The notes under the pieces were generated by a model that made no database searches, was not told where the DNA came from, and worked only from the letters and a program-made list of their open reading frames with translations. DNA of 64,000 nt from positions 310,001 through 374,000 of the forward strand of contig JACONQ010000003.1 of assembly GCA_014281115.1 (NCBI GenBank), given 5' to 3'. Positions within the stretch are counted from its first letter, which is position 1. The number at the start of each line of letters is the position of its first letter. This document shows, piece after piece, positions 38,038 to 50,730 of this stretch. The stretch is from Laburnicola sp. R22_1. Lineage: Eukaryota; Ascomycota; Dothideomycetes; Pleosporales; Didymosphaeriaceae. Both the position numbers and the translations under genes were made by a program.

Positions 38038-38763
38038 GCGGTCTCGACCGAGACCCACAGGCCCTTTATAGTTAAATTACTTAATTAAGGAACTTTTTAA
38101 TTTTAGAAATAACGCTATTATAGGTAACCACTAACAATACCTCTACTAGCATCTTTGCTGCCTATAGCATGCTTGCTAATATCTAGATGTCTACTAGCCA
38201 CTATGCGCTTTTCTTATTATATGCTTGTAATGCCTTAAGAAACTTATTATTATCTATTGTCTTTAGCAACGCGCTAAGATGCTTTACCTATTAATTAACG
38301 TAATCTATATTTGCTTAGGTTACTATATTGCTAGTCCCTATAAACACTATTAATATATTACGCAGCTTAATAATATCTTATAAACTATATTCTTATATAT
38401 AGTAGCAGTCTAAAATAAGCAATTTTACTAGTTGCTTGTTGCCTATTACCCTTCTTAGCCTTAGCTTCCTAGCAAATTGCGTGACTATCTCTAGGGTGCG
38501 GTTTAGGAGCTTAAATATAGCATAGGAGATATTAAAATCTGCTTTGTAGTTGGGGCGTATTATCTTAATTACTTTATAGTTTAGTTTTGCTTAAGTTAGT
38601 TAATTGTTGCAGTAGGTGGATAGGGCTAAATAATTAGAGAGGGTCCTCTTATACGCAGCTAGGAACTTATAGTCTATTTAAAGTTTTTAGATAATATAGA
38701 GCTATTTAGAGCTACTATAGTTTAAACTATAGATAACTCGCTCTAGCTTACGCTAGAAGGCAG
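38038..38763 (-). other. Less RIP-mutated module inside right gypsy (unassigned)
   Basis: Mirror image of 17220-17945, between the gypsy integrase region and the 3' LTR. See that entry. Gypsy elements normally have nothing coding here, so it is probably another nested insertion. Confidence 0.4.
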
Positions 38764-39479
38764 GGAGCCAAAGATGCACGCATTATTAACTTAGTTACGT
38801 ATATTTACATAGTATCTTATAGAGCTAGTATATAAAAAAAAGGTTGTAGCTAGATTATCTTTTACTATAGTATAGTTGCGGGATGCAGCTTTGTTCACAA
38901 ATAAAACTATTTAGGAGTATTAGCTCTAATATAAGTAAGTAAAAAAATTATTCTTCCTATAATAAAATAATATAAATTTTAAGTAACAAAAGGTAGGACA
39001 ATTAGAAAATAAAAAAGTTCTATTTAGAAGAGAATATTATAAAAAAGAAGAAATAAATATAGTAGCACTAAAGAAACTAAATATTTAAAAAGCTAAGCTT
39101 ACAGCTTAGCTATATCTATAAAGTTATAAACTGCTTAAAAACGCTTTTAAATCTTTATAATAGAGCTAGATAGAAAAATTAAAAAATTTCTAATATTGTA
39201 GAAAAATAAATAAAAATACTACTCTTTTCTTATAAACTTACTTTTGCCTAAAGTAAAATTAAAGTTTATTTCTTTAACTTTCTTATAAAAATAATAATTT
39301 AATTAAAACAAATAGCTATTAAACCTAGAACCCTTTTAATATATTTTAGACAAGTAGTAATTTTATAATCTTTTAATATCTTACTAGTGTAAATAGTTTT
39401 TATAATATTTAAAATAAGTTTAGCTAAATCCTTATAGAAAGGCTTAAGAATAGGTAGAGTAGAAAAAGCAAGTAACTAT

Positions 39480-40033
39480 TATTAAATAGGCTCTACAGCT
39501 AGCTATATAGATATTAATATCTAATACTCTATATTAGTAAGTGTAGAGAGAGTATAGAATAATTGTATAAGAAAAAAATATAATAAAACTAACTTAGTAT
39601 TAATTAATTATCTCTAAAGAGGGTATAAATAAAAAGGAGAAAATCCTATAGCGTATAAACCGCAGCGCATATGCATTATTAAAGATCTTTGTTATGTGGA
39701 GATTCTAACTAAGGTCGAGTCCGCACTATACACAGAGAGGAGTAAAATAGAAGGCACTAAAACCTAGTATCTAGCATATAGTGGTAGTAATAAAATATAC
39801 ACAAAATAATAATAGTTTTGTTATTAACTTTCTGCATAGCAGCATTGGCGATGGTAGTTAATAGACAGTCTGCTATCTGGCATAACTAAGTTATATATTA
39901 TCTCTTAACTAGTGGACTGTTAGAGAGCTATAGTGAGCGCATAGGCATTATATAATCCCTATATAATACTATTATATAGTAATATTAAAACCTTAACACT
40001 TTTAAGTACTTTTGCCTATATAGTATATAGACA
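39480..40033 (+). repeat. 3' LTR of right gypsy, with nested 256-bp retroposon
   Basis: LTR start TATTAAATAGG (canonical TG changed to TA), end TATAGACA. The insert at 39680-39935 is flanked by 16-bp repeats AGCGCATAKGCATTAT at 39664-39679 and 39936-39951. A 16-bp duplication rules out an LTR or TA-type DNA transposon origin for the insert. Confidence 0.8.
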
Positions 40034-43000
40034 CTAGCAACTTTTTATTTTTAAGATTACTATTAGTAATTTTCCCTTCCTCTATATAAACTATCTACTT
40101 GCTAATATTTACCCTATCTATTTATTATCCCCCTATCTATACGCCTTCTACTCTAACTAGTCTACTCTAGGTAGTAGAAAGATTCTATTAACTATTTATT
40201 ATACTTTATTACTATTTATTAGAGGCGCAATTAGGCTTATTAGTAGTAGAGTAGTAGTCTAGCTAATAGCAGTTAAGGGTCATATTGCGTATTTAATAAT
40301 AAAATTATAGTAATAATATATTATTTATATAAAGTTTTTTTGCTTAGTTTATTTCTGATATAATAAATAGATCTATTTATCTTATTTATTTAGACAGCGA
40401 TATTAGGCAATTATATAATATTAGATAAGGGAAAAATAAACGCTAGTAAGAGGTAGAAATTAAGACTCTAGATAGAAGGAAGAGGTATATAAGGTAGGCT
40501 TTTCTTCTTTTATTCTTTTCTTTCTTATCCTCTACTTTCAATATCTCTCTATACGTGTCCCTTCTTCCTAGCTCTTTTCTTTTTTTTATTAAGCTAATTC
40601 CCTATTTTATATACTACTAAACTATGCCTCTTATTATATAATTTTTTTATCTTTGTATAGTACTAACTTACTATAGATAATAGCACTTATACTAGCTAGC
40701 AACTAAGTTAGCTTTCTTAGCTTTAATCTTATTATATATAATCTTCTAAATAAAAGAATATATATTATCCTCTTTTTGTTTGTCATTACCTTTTTCACGC
40801 TCTTTTTAATTACTAAGCAGGGGGCTCTGCATTTTTTGTCATGTTATTTGAGATAAAAGCCTTTGTCGTGCTACCCCTAGGTAGTTAATTTAACGCCACA
40901 CATATTATCCTCTTTACTAGTTTCTATATAAACTATATATTCTTCTAGAATATCTCTATTAATATAAGTTTCCTTATTCCTTGTAGATTTAATTTTATAT
41001 AGATACTAACTTTATAATAGGCTTAGAAACTTAGTATTGCGTATATGCCTTTATATAATATTAATATTATTCTCCTAGCTAGTATAGACCTATATCTATA
41101 GGCTATTAAGGTTATTTAGCGCAAAGGATATTTCTATGCACTATTAGTCTAGTTGCGCAGTTGCCTTAAGAATACTTTATATGCCTACTACTATAGTAGT
41201 ATAACTAGGCCTAAGCCCTTTACTAAGTGCTATATACTAGTAGGCTTTTAGGTAGGATTATATAGTTCTTATATATAGTAGAGCTATAGTACTAGATATA
41301 ATTATTGCATAGAATAGGGCTAAGGTAATAAGGTAAACAATGCTAGATATTGTCTATTAATACTAAAATAAAAAAAGACTCTTCTCTAAATAAATATATA
41401 TTATGTCTTTTCTCTTTCTATGCAAATAATAGATAAAGAAATACATATTTTTAAGTAATATATACATATATATATATATATATAAAGAATTAAATAAATA
41501 TATTGTGCAAAAGAATAAGTAAATAATAAGAAAATAGTCCTATATAAAGGCTAGGAAGAGCTTATATAAGCAGGCTTAAAGCAATCTACTAATACTTTAA
41601 TAATAATTATTAAGGTATTGCTAGAGATTAAAGACTCTAGAGCCTAGTTTAGGGCCTTCTTTATATAGGTATTAGTAGGGTTATTCTTTCTATTAATCTA
41701 TTTAATCTTAGAGATTTCATAGTGCTTATATAATTTGCAAAGTAATATAATATTAATTATAAGACGCTTTTTATTTGTAGTTTCTAGTTGTATAAAGTAG
41801 TTATAAAGAGACTTTAAATTTATATAGACAACTATAGAAATTAGTAATAAACTAAGTATATATATAATCTTTTAAAGGGTTATACTAATAGTAATAGTAT
41901 TATTAAAGCCTTCTACTATACTATATAGCTCGCTAGTAAGAACACTCCTTATTACTCTCTTATACTTAGTTAAATTCTAGTGTATAATATTTACTAGAAT
42001 ATTAAAATTATTGCTATTACCTATATAATATTTATTACCTAGAGCAATTAGAAATTCTAGCTATAAGCTTAGGTCCTTATTATTAGCAAATAAGCTATTA
42101 GTAAAGATAAATAGCTTTGCGCAATAGAGATCTAATAGTATAAAGATAAGACTACACTTACTATTATTAATTTGCTATTAGATTTATATATTTAATATCT
42201 TAATATCTTTATATAAAAGTAATATAGTCTAAGTAGTAATAAATAAATTAAATACAGCTTCTAGTTAGTATATAAATATAATATAGGCGCCTCTTGCACG
42301 CTACTCTATATACCTCTAAGTAGTATTCTTATCTTTAGAATTAATTATATAAAGGCCCTTTGCTTAACCTTTCTATATAAGAACTATAGTATTATATACA
42401 AGCTAAATTCTTTTACTATTAAACTTAATAGGTTAGTTCTTAGCAAGGACAGTCTTATCCTTTATATTTTTATTATTTGTTTTTGTTAGGCTATTCTTAC
42501 TAAGAGGGATGTTAGCTAGCTATAGTAATTATATATTATATACGCTTAGTTATTAATTATATAATATTAGTTTAGTGCACTATATCTATATATATGTTAG
42601 TAACCACTCTATACTTATATACTGTAAGTATATATAATACGCTAACTTCCTTATAGGCAGTAACACTTATTACTACTATAGCTTCCTATAAGTCTGCACT
42701 ATAGGTTTAACTACTTCTTAGTAACGCTTGCCTATTATATCCTCTATTCTACTATTCCCACTATATTAAATTTGCATATACTTAAGGAGTTAACACGCTC
42801 TACTTTTACGCCTACTAGGACAACTAAGCTAAAGAGTGTACGCATTAATAAAGTGGCAATACTGCAATATACTAAGATGTTAAGAGGTATAATTAAAAAG
42901 ATAGGTATATAGCACCTAAAGGCCTACTAAATCTGCGCTAGGTGTAGACAGATTTCTAAATTATCTAACTTAAGAAGCTTAGCCTATAGCTGCTATATAA

Positions 43001-45489
43001 ATAGTTACCTAGCAACGCAATATACGCAGCTAAGCTCTATAACCTCTACCTACTAGAGAAGGACCTTAGGGCTAACTATAATCTTACTATATATTACTAT
43101 GCGTAGTTAACTTTTATTAAAGAGAATAATAATAAGAGGTATATGCACTAGTACCTCTACCTTATTACTACTTATAATACTATATAGATGCTAGTAGTAA
43201 TAATAACAATAATAATAATAATAAAATAATAACGCGAACTAAGTCCTTTAAAAGGATAAATAATAAAAGGAACAAAAAAAGCGTGTGTATAGCAATATAA
43301 TGCAGAGTAACCTAAGGGCAATTGCTAGTATCTATAAAGAGATATAAATAATAAACTATTACATTACTATATAATATCCATAGTTAAAATTTCTGTTAAA
43401 GAGTTAAAATTTCTATTAAAGATTATTCTTTATATAAAGGCTACCTTCTTTAGCTTTTTTTTATATAAAGTTCTTATTAATAATACTAAGAGTATTATCT
43501 ATCTAAAGGCTAGTAATTCTAAAGGTGTATTCTCCTTTATTAGTAATAAGCAAATATAGATTATATAATAAAGTCTTTATACTAAGTTTCTTTCTATAGT
43601 AATTATAGTAGGTCTTAAACTAGTAAAGATCTAATCTAGCTGCACTATAGAGTAGTTAAATAATATAGAAAATTATATCTTATAAAAAGTTTATACGCAG
43701 TTTCTTAGGTAGTCTAGTATAAAGCGTGCAGTTTAGTTTGTTAGTAGACTAAATATAGGCCTAGGTAGTATCTTATAGTTTAAAATATATTCTATATATT
43801 GCCTAAAGGCTTGCTCCTAATATAAGGAGTAGGCGCTAGCTTATTCTTTAAATAGTAGGTAATTAGGTAAGAATTTTGTCCTTCTCCTTATTAAAGTGGC
43901 TAGCAAATATAAGGTAGGATTTTTTTATATAGTTAAGTAGTCTTGCCCTTAACTTTTTATATAAGGCGAAGGTTAAAGATTCTACCCTTATACTTAGATA
44001 GGTTAAAGAGAAGAATCTTAAATATACTATTAGTAATTAGAGCGTCTATCTCTATATAGTTTAACTCTTTAAAAGGTGCTTTAAGTATTATAATTATACC
44101 TTTTATATAGAATTTTAAAAATAGTTTCTAATTACTTATCTCCTTTTAGGAAAGGAATGTAGTATCCTTTCTTAGGTAGTCTCTCTTCCTCTTTTCTAGA
44201 GAATTTCTTTGTATAGAAGCAATATTATCTACTTTATATAATAGTAGAAGAGTATAAGTTTTTATAATAGTATAGCTTAACTTATATATAGTAAAACTTT
44301 CCTAAAGGACTTTATGTGCTACTAATAAACTATTATAGGTATTTAGCGCATAATTAAAGTTAGTTTTATCTCTTTTCTTTTATAATATTTTATTGCCTTT
44401 TTTACAGCATTTATATATATAATAATATTAGATAATAGGGAGAATTTATACTAATTCTAGAATATACGCCAAAGACTAGCAGTATAGATATAAAGCTATC
44501 TAGGCCTATAGTATTATTAATAGCTTTAATAGCTATTTAGAGAATATTCTTCTTATCTATATAATTTTCTAGTTTAGCCTTAAGAATATTAAAGGCTTTA
44601 TAAAGGGGTGCGTGTAAATATCTAACCTTCCCTATTATCTAATATACTTCTATAGGCATCTACCTATAGATTACGCTAATAATTTTTATATAGTTTCTTA
44701 ACTTATCTAATGCAAAGTTTGTACCTAGGTTATATATAATATAGTTAAGTAGACCTTAGTTGATATTAATCTAATATTTATAGAGGGCTTTCTACGTATC
44801 TTATATAGATATTAATTTTAAAAAGATTATAGCTTAAAATAATATATCTATATTTATAACATGTAGTGCGTCTCTAGTTCTAATATATATAATATTAATA
44901 ATAATCTTATAGTTAAAGTAGGTATTATCCTTAATAGTAAACTTAAAGCAATATAGGGCTTATTTGTGTAATTTATAGTAATAGTAAAACTTCTAAATTT
45001 TATTTAGTATAGTAGTATCTACTTTATAGCTAGTATTAGTAAGTATCTTCTAAAGTCTTTCTATATAGGAATATCTAAATTATTAATAAAGGCAATAGAG
45101 TTCTTATTTAGTAAAGAAAGACACAGTTTTTCCTTACTAATATTAAAAAAGGTGTCCCTATTTGCGTATAATAGGTATAGTTATACTATTCTTTTATACA
45201 ATAATATTTAGAAAATTATTAAAGTAGACACCTAGCTTATTAGCATTTACTAGTAATAGCAGAAATAGTATTAAAGTATTTAGAATATAGTAGATAACTA
45301 TTTATATTAAATTTATAATTTATATAGTTTCTAAAGATCCTTATAGGTTCTAACCTCTAAAGCTAATATTAGTGTTACTAGGTATTTAATTAATCTTTAT
45401 ATAGGGATTCTCTTATATATACGCTTCTAGCTATACTTTACTAATAGTAGAAATTTTTACTACACCTATATTTTATAGTTTACCTTAGT
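40034..45489 (-). pseudogene. Ty1/copia remnant, right arm
   Basis: Mirror of 10495-15946. The minus strand carries the copia RNase H region (about 42160-41590). A SINE-like copy lies at about 40780-40905. A 955-bp insertion at 42468-43422 is flanked by a 13-bp repeat TTATYCTTTATAT (42455-42467, 43423-43435). The diverged third copia copy shows the empty site. A C-rich region ICARCRQ is visible within the insert but is unassigned. Confidence 0.7.
42468..43422. repeat. 955-bp retroposon-like insertion in copia
   Basis: Absent from the otherwise homologous copia copy at 5075-7671, where TTATTCTTTGTAT (7327-7339) is the undisturbed target. The 13-bp flanking repeat suggests target-primed insertion. 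One end carries two copies of GTTAAAATTTCT. It is mirrored in the left arm at about 12562-13516. Confidence 0.7.
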
Positions 45490-46426
45490 ATTGTTAAAAC
45501 TATATTAGTAAGCAAAATAAATAATAAAATAACATGTTAGAATTTCGCTGTTATAATAAAAGATAAATAGGTAAATAACTATAAGCTACCTAAAAATAAA
45601 CTAAAATAGTCGTTTCGATAATAAGTTGCAATTAAAGCCAAAGTTAACTTTAAGTAACGCATAAAAAGTTTACTAAAAGATAATTGTAAGAAATCTAATA
45701 TTATATGTATTAAATTACTTAAAACTAAAACTAAAATATAATATAAAACTAACCTAATAAATATTATAAAATACGCTATCGTAATATAAATAAGCTCGTA
45801 ATTAATTTTTCTAAATTAATAACTTTTGACAACTTATCGCAATTAAGCGCTTTAACAATTTTGAGCAATTAACAATAAAGATTAAAAACAATATACTAAA
45901 CAAGGCAATATTATATATATTAAATTACTTATTACTAAAAACAAAATATAATATATAAAAGACTTATTTTATAATATAAAAATACATTAGCGTATAATAA
46001 ACTAAGGAGTAATAAATTATTCTAAAATAAAACGTTAACATTACAACTAAGTAATAGTAAAATAAAGTTTGTATATAAAACACTAGTTTGTATATAAAAT
46101 ACTAGTTTATATATAAAATACTAGTTTGTATATAAAACACTAGGTTGTATATAAAATAATAGCTTGTATATAAAATACTAGTCTGTATATAAAATAATAG
46201 CTCCTATATAAAATACTATTGCATATAAAACACTAGTTTAAACATTAGTTTAAAAATACTAGCACGCATAAAAGTTAAAGGCATAATTAAACTATACAAA
46301 ACTAAGTGTTCGTTAGTCTAAATTATTTTGTATATAGATTGCTAGGTAGCCAGTTTATTAAAATTAATTAACCAGTTTAATAATACCAACTCGATTACCT
46401 TCTTATCTATTTATCCACTTTTTATA
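45490..46426 (-). repeat. Repeat B, outer right copy
   Basis: A 937-bp B unit. Its inner half matches outer left B1 closely. Its tandem-array half (about 46060-46260) differs from B1 in unit number and substitutions. It carries the empty TA site matching pogo element 1. It abuts a gypsy gag remnant at 46427. Confidence 0.75.
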
Positions 46427-48640
46427 GATATATAGATAAGGTTGCGTATGGCTATAAATTAAATCTTCTATAATATAAAGGATTTGCTAGCCTTCTGTTT
46501 AAGTAGTTATAATAGATTTGCTAACTTATTTAATGCTTTTATAATCTTATCTATAGTAGTGTATTTATAAAACTTATCTAATATGTTAATATACTCTATA
46601 TAGTAATTAGGGCGTAAATTTTTAACTAAAGCCTATATATTATTCTTAATATAGTTTATAAGGTATGTAATTTACTAATTTTTATTATTATATGCTAGTG
46701 TACACTTATTTATAGCTAAGCGGCGCTACTTCTTATAGTCTTTATTCTCTTTACTATTAAACTTCTCTAGGTTTAGCATCTTAGTAATATAATAATGGTT
46801 ACTAGAAATAGTAGTAGTAGAGGTGGCAGCAATAGATAGAGCTCTAGGGATATATAGTTTGCGAAACTTAGTCTAATAGTTATTACGCTTATTATAATTA
46901 TCTTAGTAGTTATAATTATAGTTATTAGTACGCTTAGCCCTCTTAATTATAGGCTGCACAAATAACATATAAGATAGACTATAGTCTTAGTAAGGTAAAC
47001 TAGCACGCGACAATTAGGTGTTGTAATAAGGGGAGGAATTTTATAATAAATAAACGTCCCTATAACTATTAGTATTGCGGCCTAGAACTATATAATCTTA
47101 GAAGTTTAGTTTATAATATTGTACCTTCTAGATAAGATTAATAATCTTATTTTGCTTATTTTACTTTAGCTAATTATAGTTATAGGAAATTTTATTCAAT
47201 TTATAGGTAACTTTATTACGGTCTAACTAATAATTATGTGCTATTTCTTATTTGGCTTTCTACTTAATATAAAGCTTTGCGGCTTCTTAATTATACTTAT
47301 TAGAGTTAGCGTTAGCTTACTCTAAGTCTTCTCTTAGTGTCTTAATAATTTGCTATTTGTTAAAGACTTTGTTAGTTTCTTTGCCTAATTAGAGTTAGAG
47401 TTAGCTATTTTCTTTTTTAGTATCTATAAGGTCTGTCTTAACTTTCTTAAGCTCCTCTTATAGTTATGGGTTATTTTTATTATCTTAATAGGACTTATAT
47501 AGTTGTTTATATCGCTTAAGCTTATATATAGTTATAGCAAGTTATTATATAAGATTAGAGGCGTTAGTAGAAATAGGCTAAAATCCTTAAGTTTTTAAAT
47601 TATTATCTGCGGCTTAAGCTGTATTTTGCAGGATAATAAAAAGAGCTAGGATATTAAGAACCTAGTTATAAGGTGCCTCTTTAACTTATTTAAGTAGAAC
47701 GTTGCTATTAGTAATAATGTTGTTTACCGCGGTATTGTACTTAATAGGGATATTATTATTCTTAGAATAGTTACAGCCTAATTAAAATATGAAGCTAGAA
47801 TTATTATTAATAGGGTTAGTTTTATTATTGTGTTTTTGCAGAGTTACCTATACTTTTCTATCCTTAGTAGTCTTAGAGAAAGTAATATAGAAGAGTGGGC
47901 GCTTATTCTTAAGGTATATAATTTCTAATCTAGTATTAAGTATCTCCAGATTAATGTGTTCTAATATTATAGGTATTATTTTAATATAACTACTACTAGT
48001 TACTAAGGTTATATAAATAGCGTTGCAAAACTAACTAGGGTTCTTAACGCGGCACTATCTAGGCATGCTAGAGATAAGGCCCTAACTCTAACTTAGAGTC
48101 TGTGTCTTATTTCTACTAATAGTCTATAACTATAAAAATTGTTATGGCTGTTATAATAAGCTACAGCGTAAATAGTAGACTAACTTCTACTTATTTACTA
48201 TAATGTTTGCTTATATTATACTAGATTATTATTTATATATACTAGTACTAAAGGTTAACTTCTTTTACTAGTGCGGCGTTTATCTCCTAGTTAACTATAA
48301 TATATTATTAACTAGGCCTAGGCGTTTTGTCTACCTACTAGGCTTCTAATACAGATTTAGTTCCTATTTACTAAATAGCACTCTAGTATCCTTATAACAC
48401 TTAATAGCTATTACACTACTATATAGCTTACGTAAGCTAGTTAGATACGCTTTATTAGGTGTGCAGGCTGTCTATTAGCTTAATGCTAACTTCTTTAAAT
48501 TATTAGGCCTAATAAAATATTATATAGAGCGTAAAGAGTAACGTAATATAGTGTAATAGACTAATAGTTAGAGTTAAGATAATAGTTAATTAAACTCTAT
48601 AGGTAAGATATTACGTAAGTATCCTAGTAATTATCCACGC
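46427..48640 (-). pseudogene. Second gypsy-type gag remnant
   Basis: The minus strand at about 46790-46440 reads as a degraded retrotransposon gag: MLNLEKFNSKENKDYKK near 46780, then RRLAIKISVNTS and a stretch matching the ALxxLRPNYY pattern of fungal gypsy gag. The block is moderately RIP-mutated and truncated at 46426 by repeat B. Upstream coding (about 48600-47000) contains Asn-, Lys- and Glu-rich text without a clear domain. It is a different element from the palindrome gypsy. Confidence 0.6.
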
Positions 48641-49750
48641 CTACTATAACAGGCGCATCGCGGGGCGCCTAGTGCTAGGCCTAATTAGGACTAGCGCCGA
48701 AGATAAGGAATATTATCTTCAAAGCTGTACATTAATCTATTATAATAAAAGCCTTTGTTATGCTACTTCTAAGTAGTTAATTTAACGCCATATATAATAT
48801 TATATACGCGTTAAGTCTAAAGCGTGTTAAAGTTTTTTTAATATCTTTCTTAGCTTTTAAGATAACTTATAATAATAACACTCTGCCTGCTTACTTACTA
48901 TATTACTAGATAATTAACACTACCTTATAACCTTTTACTATGTTACTAGATAATTAACTACTTAGAACCCCTAAATATATAATAAATTATCTGCATGCTT
49001 TCTACTCTTAACACTAAATAGTACCTTATTATTTTTTATTAATAACCTATTAACTTATTAACCCCTAACTATCTAGCTATTACTCTATTTATCTTTTATA
49101 GAAATTCTATAGTATAAGTATATACCTATATATCTTTTATACTTTTAGTACCTACTTAATATAGCTATGATTATAACTCTTTTTATTAATATCTTAAAAC
49201 GCTTTTCTATATATATAATAGCAGGAGGGATATCTACTATTATTATAATATTTTTATTAGAAACCCCTTAGTTATAAAAATATAAACTATATCTATAATT
49301 AAGAAGACTTCGCGCACTCTTAGTATATAGTATAATACTATAAGAAAAAGTAGTAGATGTGCTAAAGAACGCAGTAAATTAAGTAAAGTAATAAGACTAG
49401 TTTAGTAACTATTTAGGAAGAGCATCTATAAATTATAAACTATAGCTATTATTATAAAAGTAATAAACTATTAATTAGAAATTTAATATTACTTATAGCT
49501 TTTAGTAGTAACTACTTTTATAAGCTATATAATAGTATATAGCTACTAGTCTAGACTTTTACTTTATAAAAAAATTTATTTTTTTAATTTTTATTTTTAA
49601 TAGTTATAAGCACTTTATATTTAAGCTAGTCTAAGTAGACAGCTCTGCTTTTTTTATTATATTATTTAAGATAAAAGCCTTTATTATTCTATCTCTAGAT
49701 AGTTAATTTAATAATATATATTTAAACTAGTATAAAATAATTTATATTAT

Positions 49751-49922
49751 GTGTGTTGTTAAATTATCTACTTAGGGGTAGCACGATAAAGGCTTTTATC
49801 TTAAATAATATAACAAAAAAAGCAGAGCCCCCTACTTAGTAATTAAAAAGAGCGTAAAAAAGGTAGTAATTACAAAAAAAGCGCGTTTAAACTACTAAGC
49901 GAGCTTGGCGGTCTTGGCGCTC
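49751..49922 (+). repeat. SINE-like retroposon, longest copy
   Basis: Flanked by a perfect 14-bp duplication ATAATTTATATTAT (49737-49750, 49923-49936). It is 172 bp long and has about 49 extra GC-rich bases after the A-rich run (CGAGCTTGGCGGTCTTGGCG), absent from other copies. That tail is almost free of RIP changes. Confidence 0.75.
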
Positions 49923-50345
49923 ATAATTTATATTATAAGGCTTATTCTATCTTTAATTTTAAACTTCTACTTACTAATATTTAAAAAATTTTAATATAGT
50001 AATTTTATTTTATAGTAGCTATTTACTTACTATATAGATTTTTAGTATAAACTATATAGTTTTTAATATTAAGTAGCGTCTAGCTATAATACCTAGCTAT
50101 ATTATTATTTGCGTTTTTTAAGTAGGAGCATAATACTACATATCTAGTAGTAATAGTAATAGTGTCTTTAAGGCAAAAATAGATATAGTAACCTTAAGAT
50201 TTTATATAATAATTAAATATATTATATAGTAAATAGATAAATACTTAATTTTTAATTATAAATTTTATATTACATATAGGTAACTACGTATTATATTATT
50301 AACTTTAGTATCTAGTATATTTTATAATTAACTACTTTTAGTATA

Positions 50346-50462
50346 TGTGTGGCATTAAATTAACTACCTAGGGGTAGCATAATAAAGGCTTTTATTTTAA
50401 ATAATATAACAAAAAAGTAGAGCCCCTACTTAATAATTAAAAAAGTGTAAAAGGTAGTTATA
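50346..50462 (+). repeat. SINE-like retroposon copy
   Basis: A 117-bp unit flanked by a 13-bp duplication TACTTTTAGTATA (50333-50345, 50463-50475). It has the same core as the copies at 15082 and 49751. Confidence 0.75.
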
Positions 50463-50730
50463 TACTTTTAGTATAAAGGACTAATTTATATACTAATTTT
50501 CTAGCCTAATCTATTTTACTATTTTACCTTTTTTAATATATTTTTAGTATACTTATAGTTTTCCTTTATAGTATTATACTATATACTAAAAGGTCTATAA
50601 TATTTTTCTTTCTAATATTAGATATAATAACTAAATTACTTTACTAAAGGTAAAAAAATAAAAGTCTAGTACTTTTTATAGCTAAAATATACTTATAATT
50701 TTATAAAGGCTTAAAATACTATTACTAATA

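Larger units (their letters stand above)
30526..40033 (+). mobile_element. Ty3/gypsy LTR retrotransposon, right arm, dead
   Basis: A 9,508-bp element with LTRs at 30526-30811 and 39480-40033. Pol order is visible in mutated form. Reverse transcriptase at about 32950-33280 includes KKYLDNFYSIYINNILIFS, where YLDD should stand (codons 33157-33168 read YINN). After a 1.24-kb insertion, RT resumes at about 34521 with KCKFIVTKTKYF. RNase H at about 34900-35050 has NYIIYNKKILIVIK. Integrase lies at about 35780-36080. Frames are full of TAG/TAA. The integrase is interrupted by module E at about 36083. Flanking TTAG and CTAG may be the target duplication. In life the family copies itself through an RNA intermediate; this one cannot. 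Confidence 0.88.
29450..45490 (-). repeat. Right arm of the giant palindrome
   Basis: This 16,041-bp arm is the inverted copy of 10494-26534. Order from the loop: repeat B (-), gypsy (+), copia (-). See the left-arm entry for paired landmarks. It lacks any counterpart to pogo element 1, which sits just outside the left arm in the outer B copy. Confidence 0.9.
48735..50600 (-). other. Third, heavily mutated copy of module E with SINE-like insertions
   Basis: The minus strand matches module E with many C/T differences. It is broken up by SINE-like copies at about 48735-48793 (-), 49640-49720 (-), 49751-49922 (+) and 50346-50462 (+). Its divergence from the two arm copies shows independent mutation. 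Confidence 0.55.

Noticed and set aside
39680..39935. 256-bp repeat considered as a solo LTR
   Set aside because: Flanking duplication is 16 bp rather than 4-6, and a longer copy shares only one end.
30522..40037. TTAG/CTAG as the gypsy target duplication
   Set aside because: Only four bases and one mismatch; the same right flank follows the LTR at 4788, so the flanks may come from rearrangement. Kept as a possibility only.
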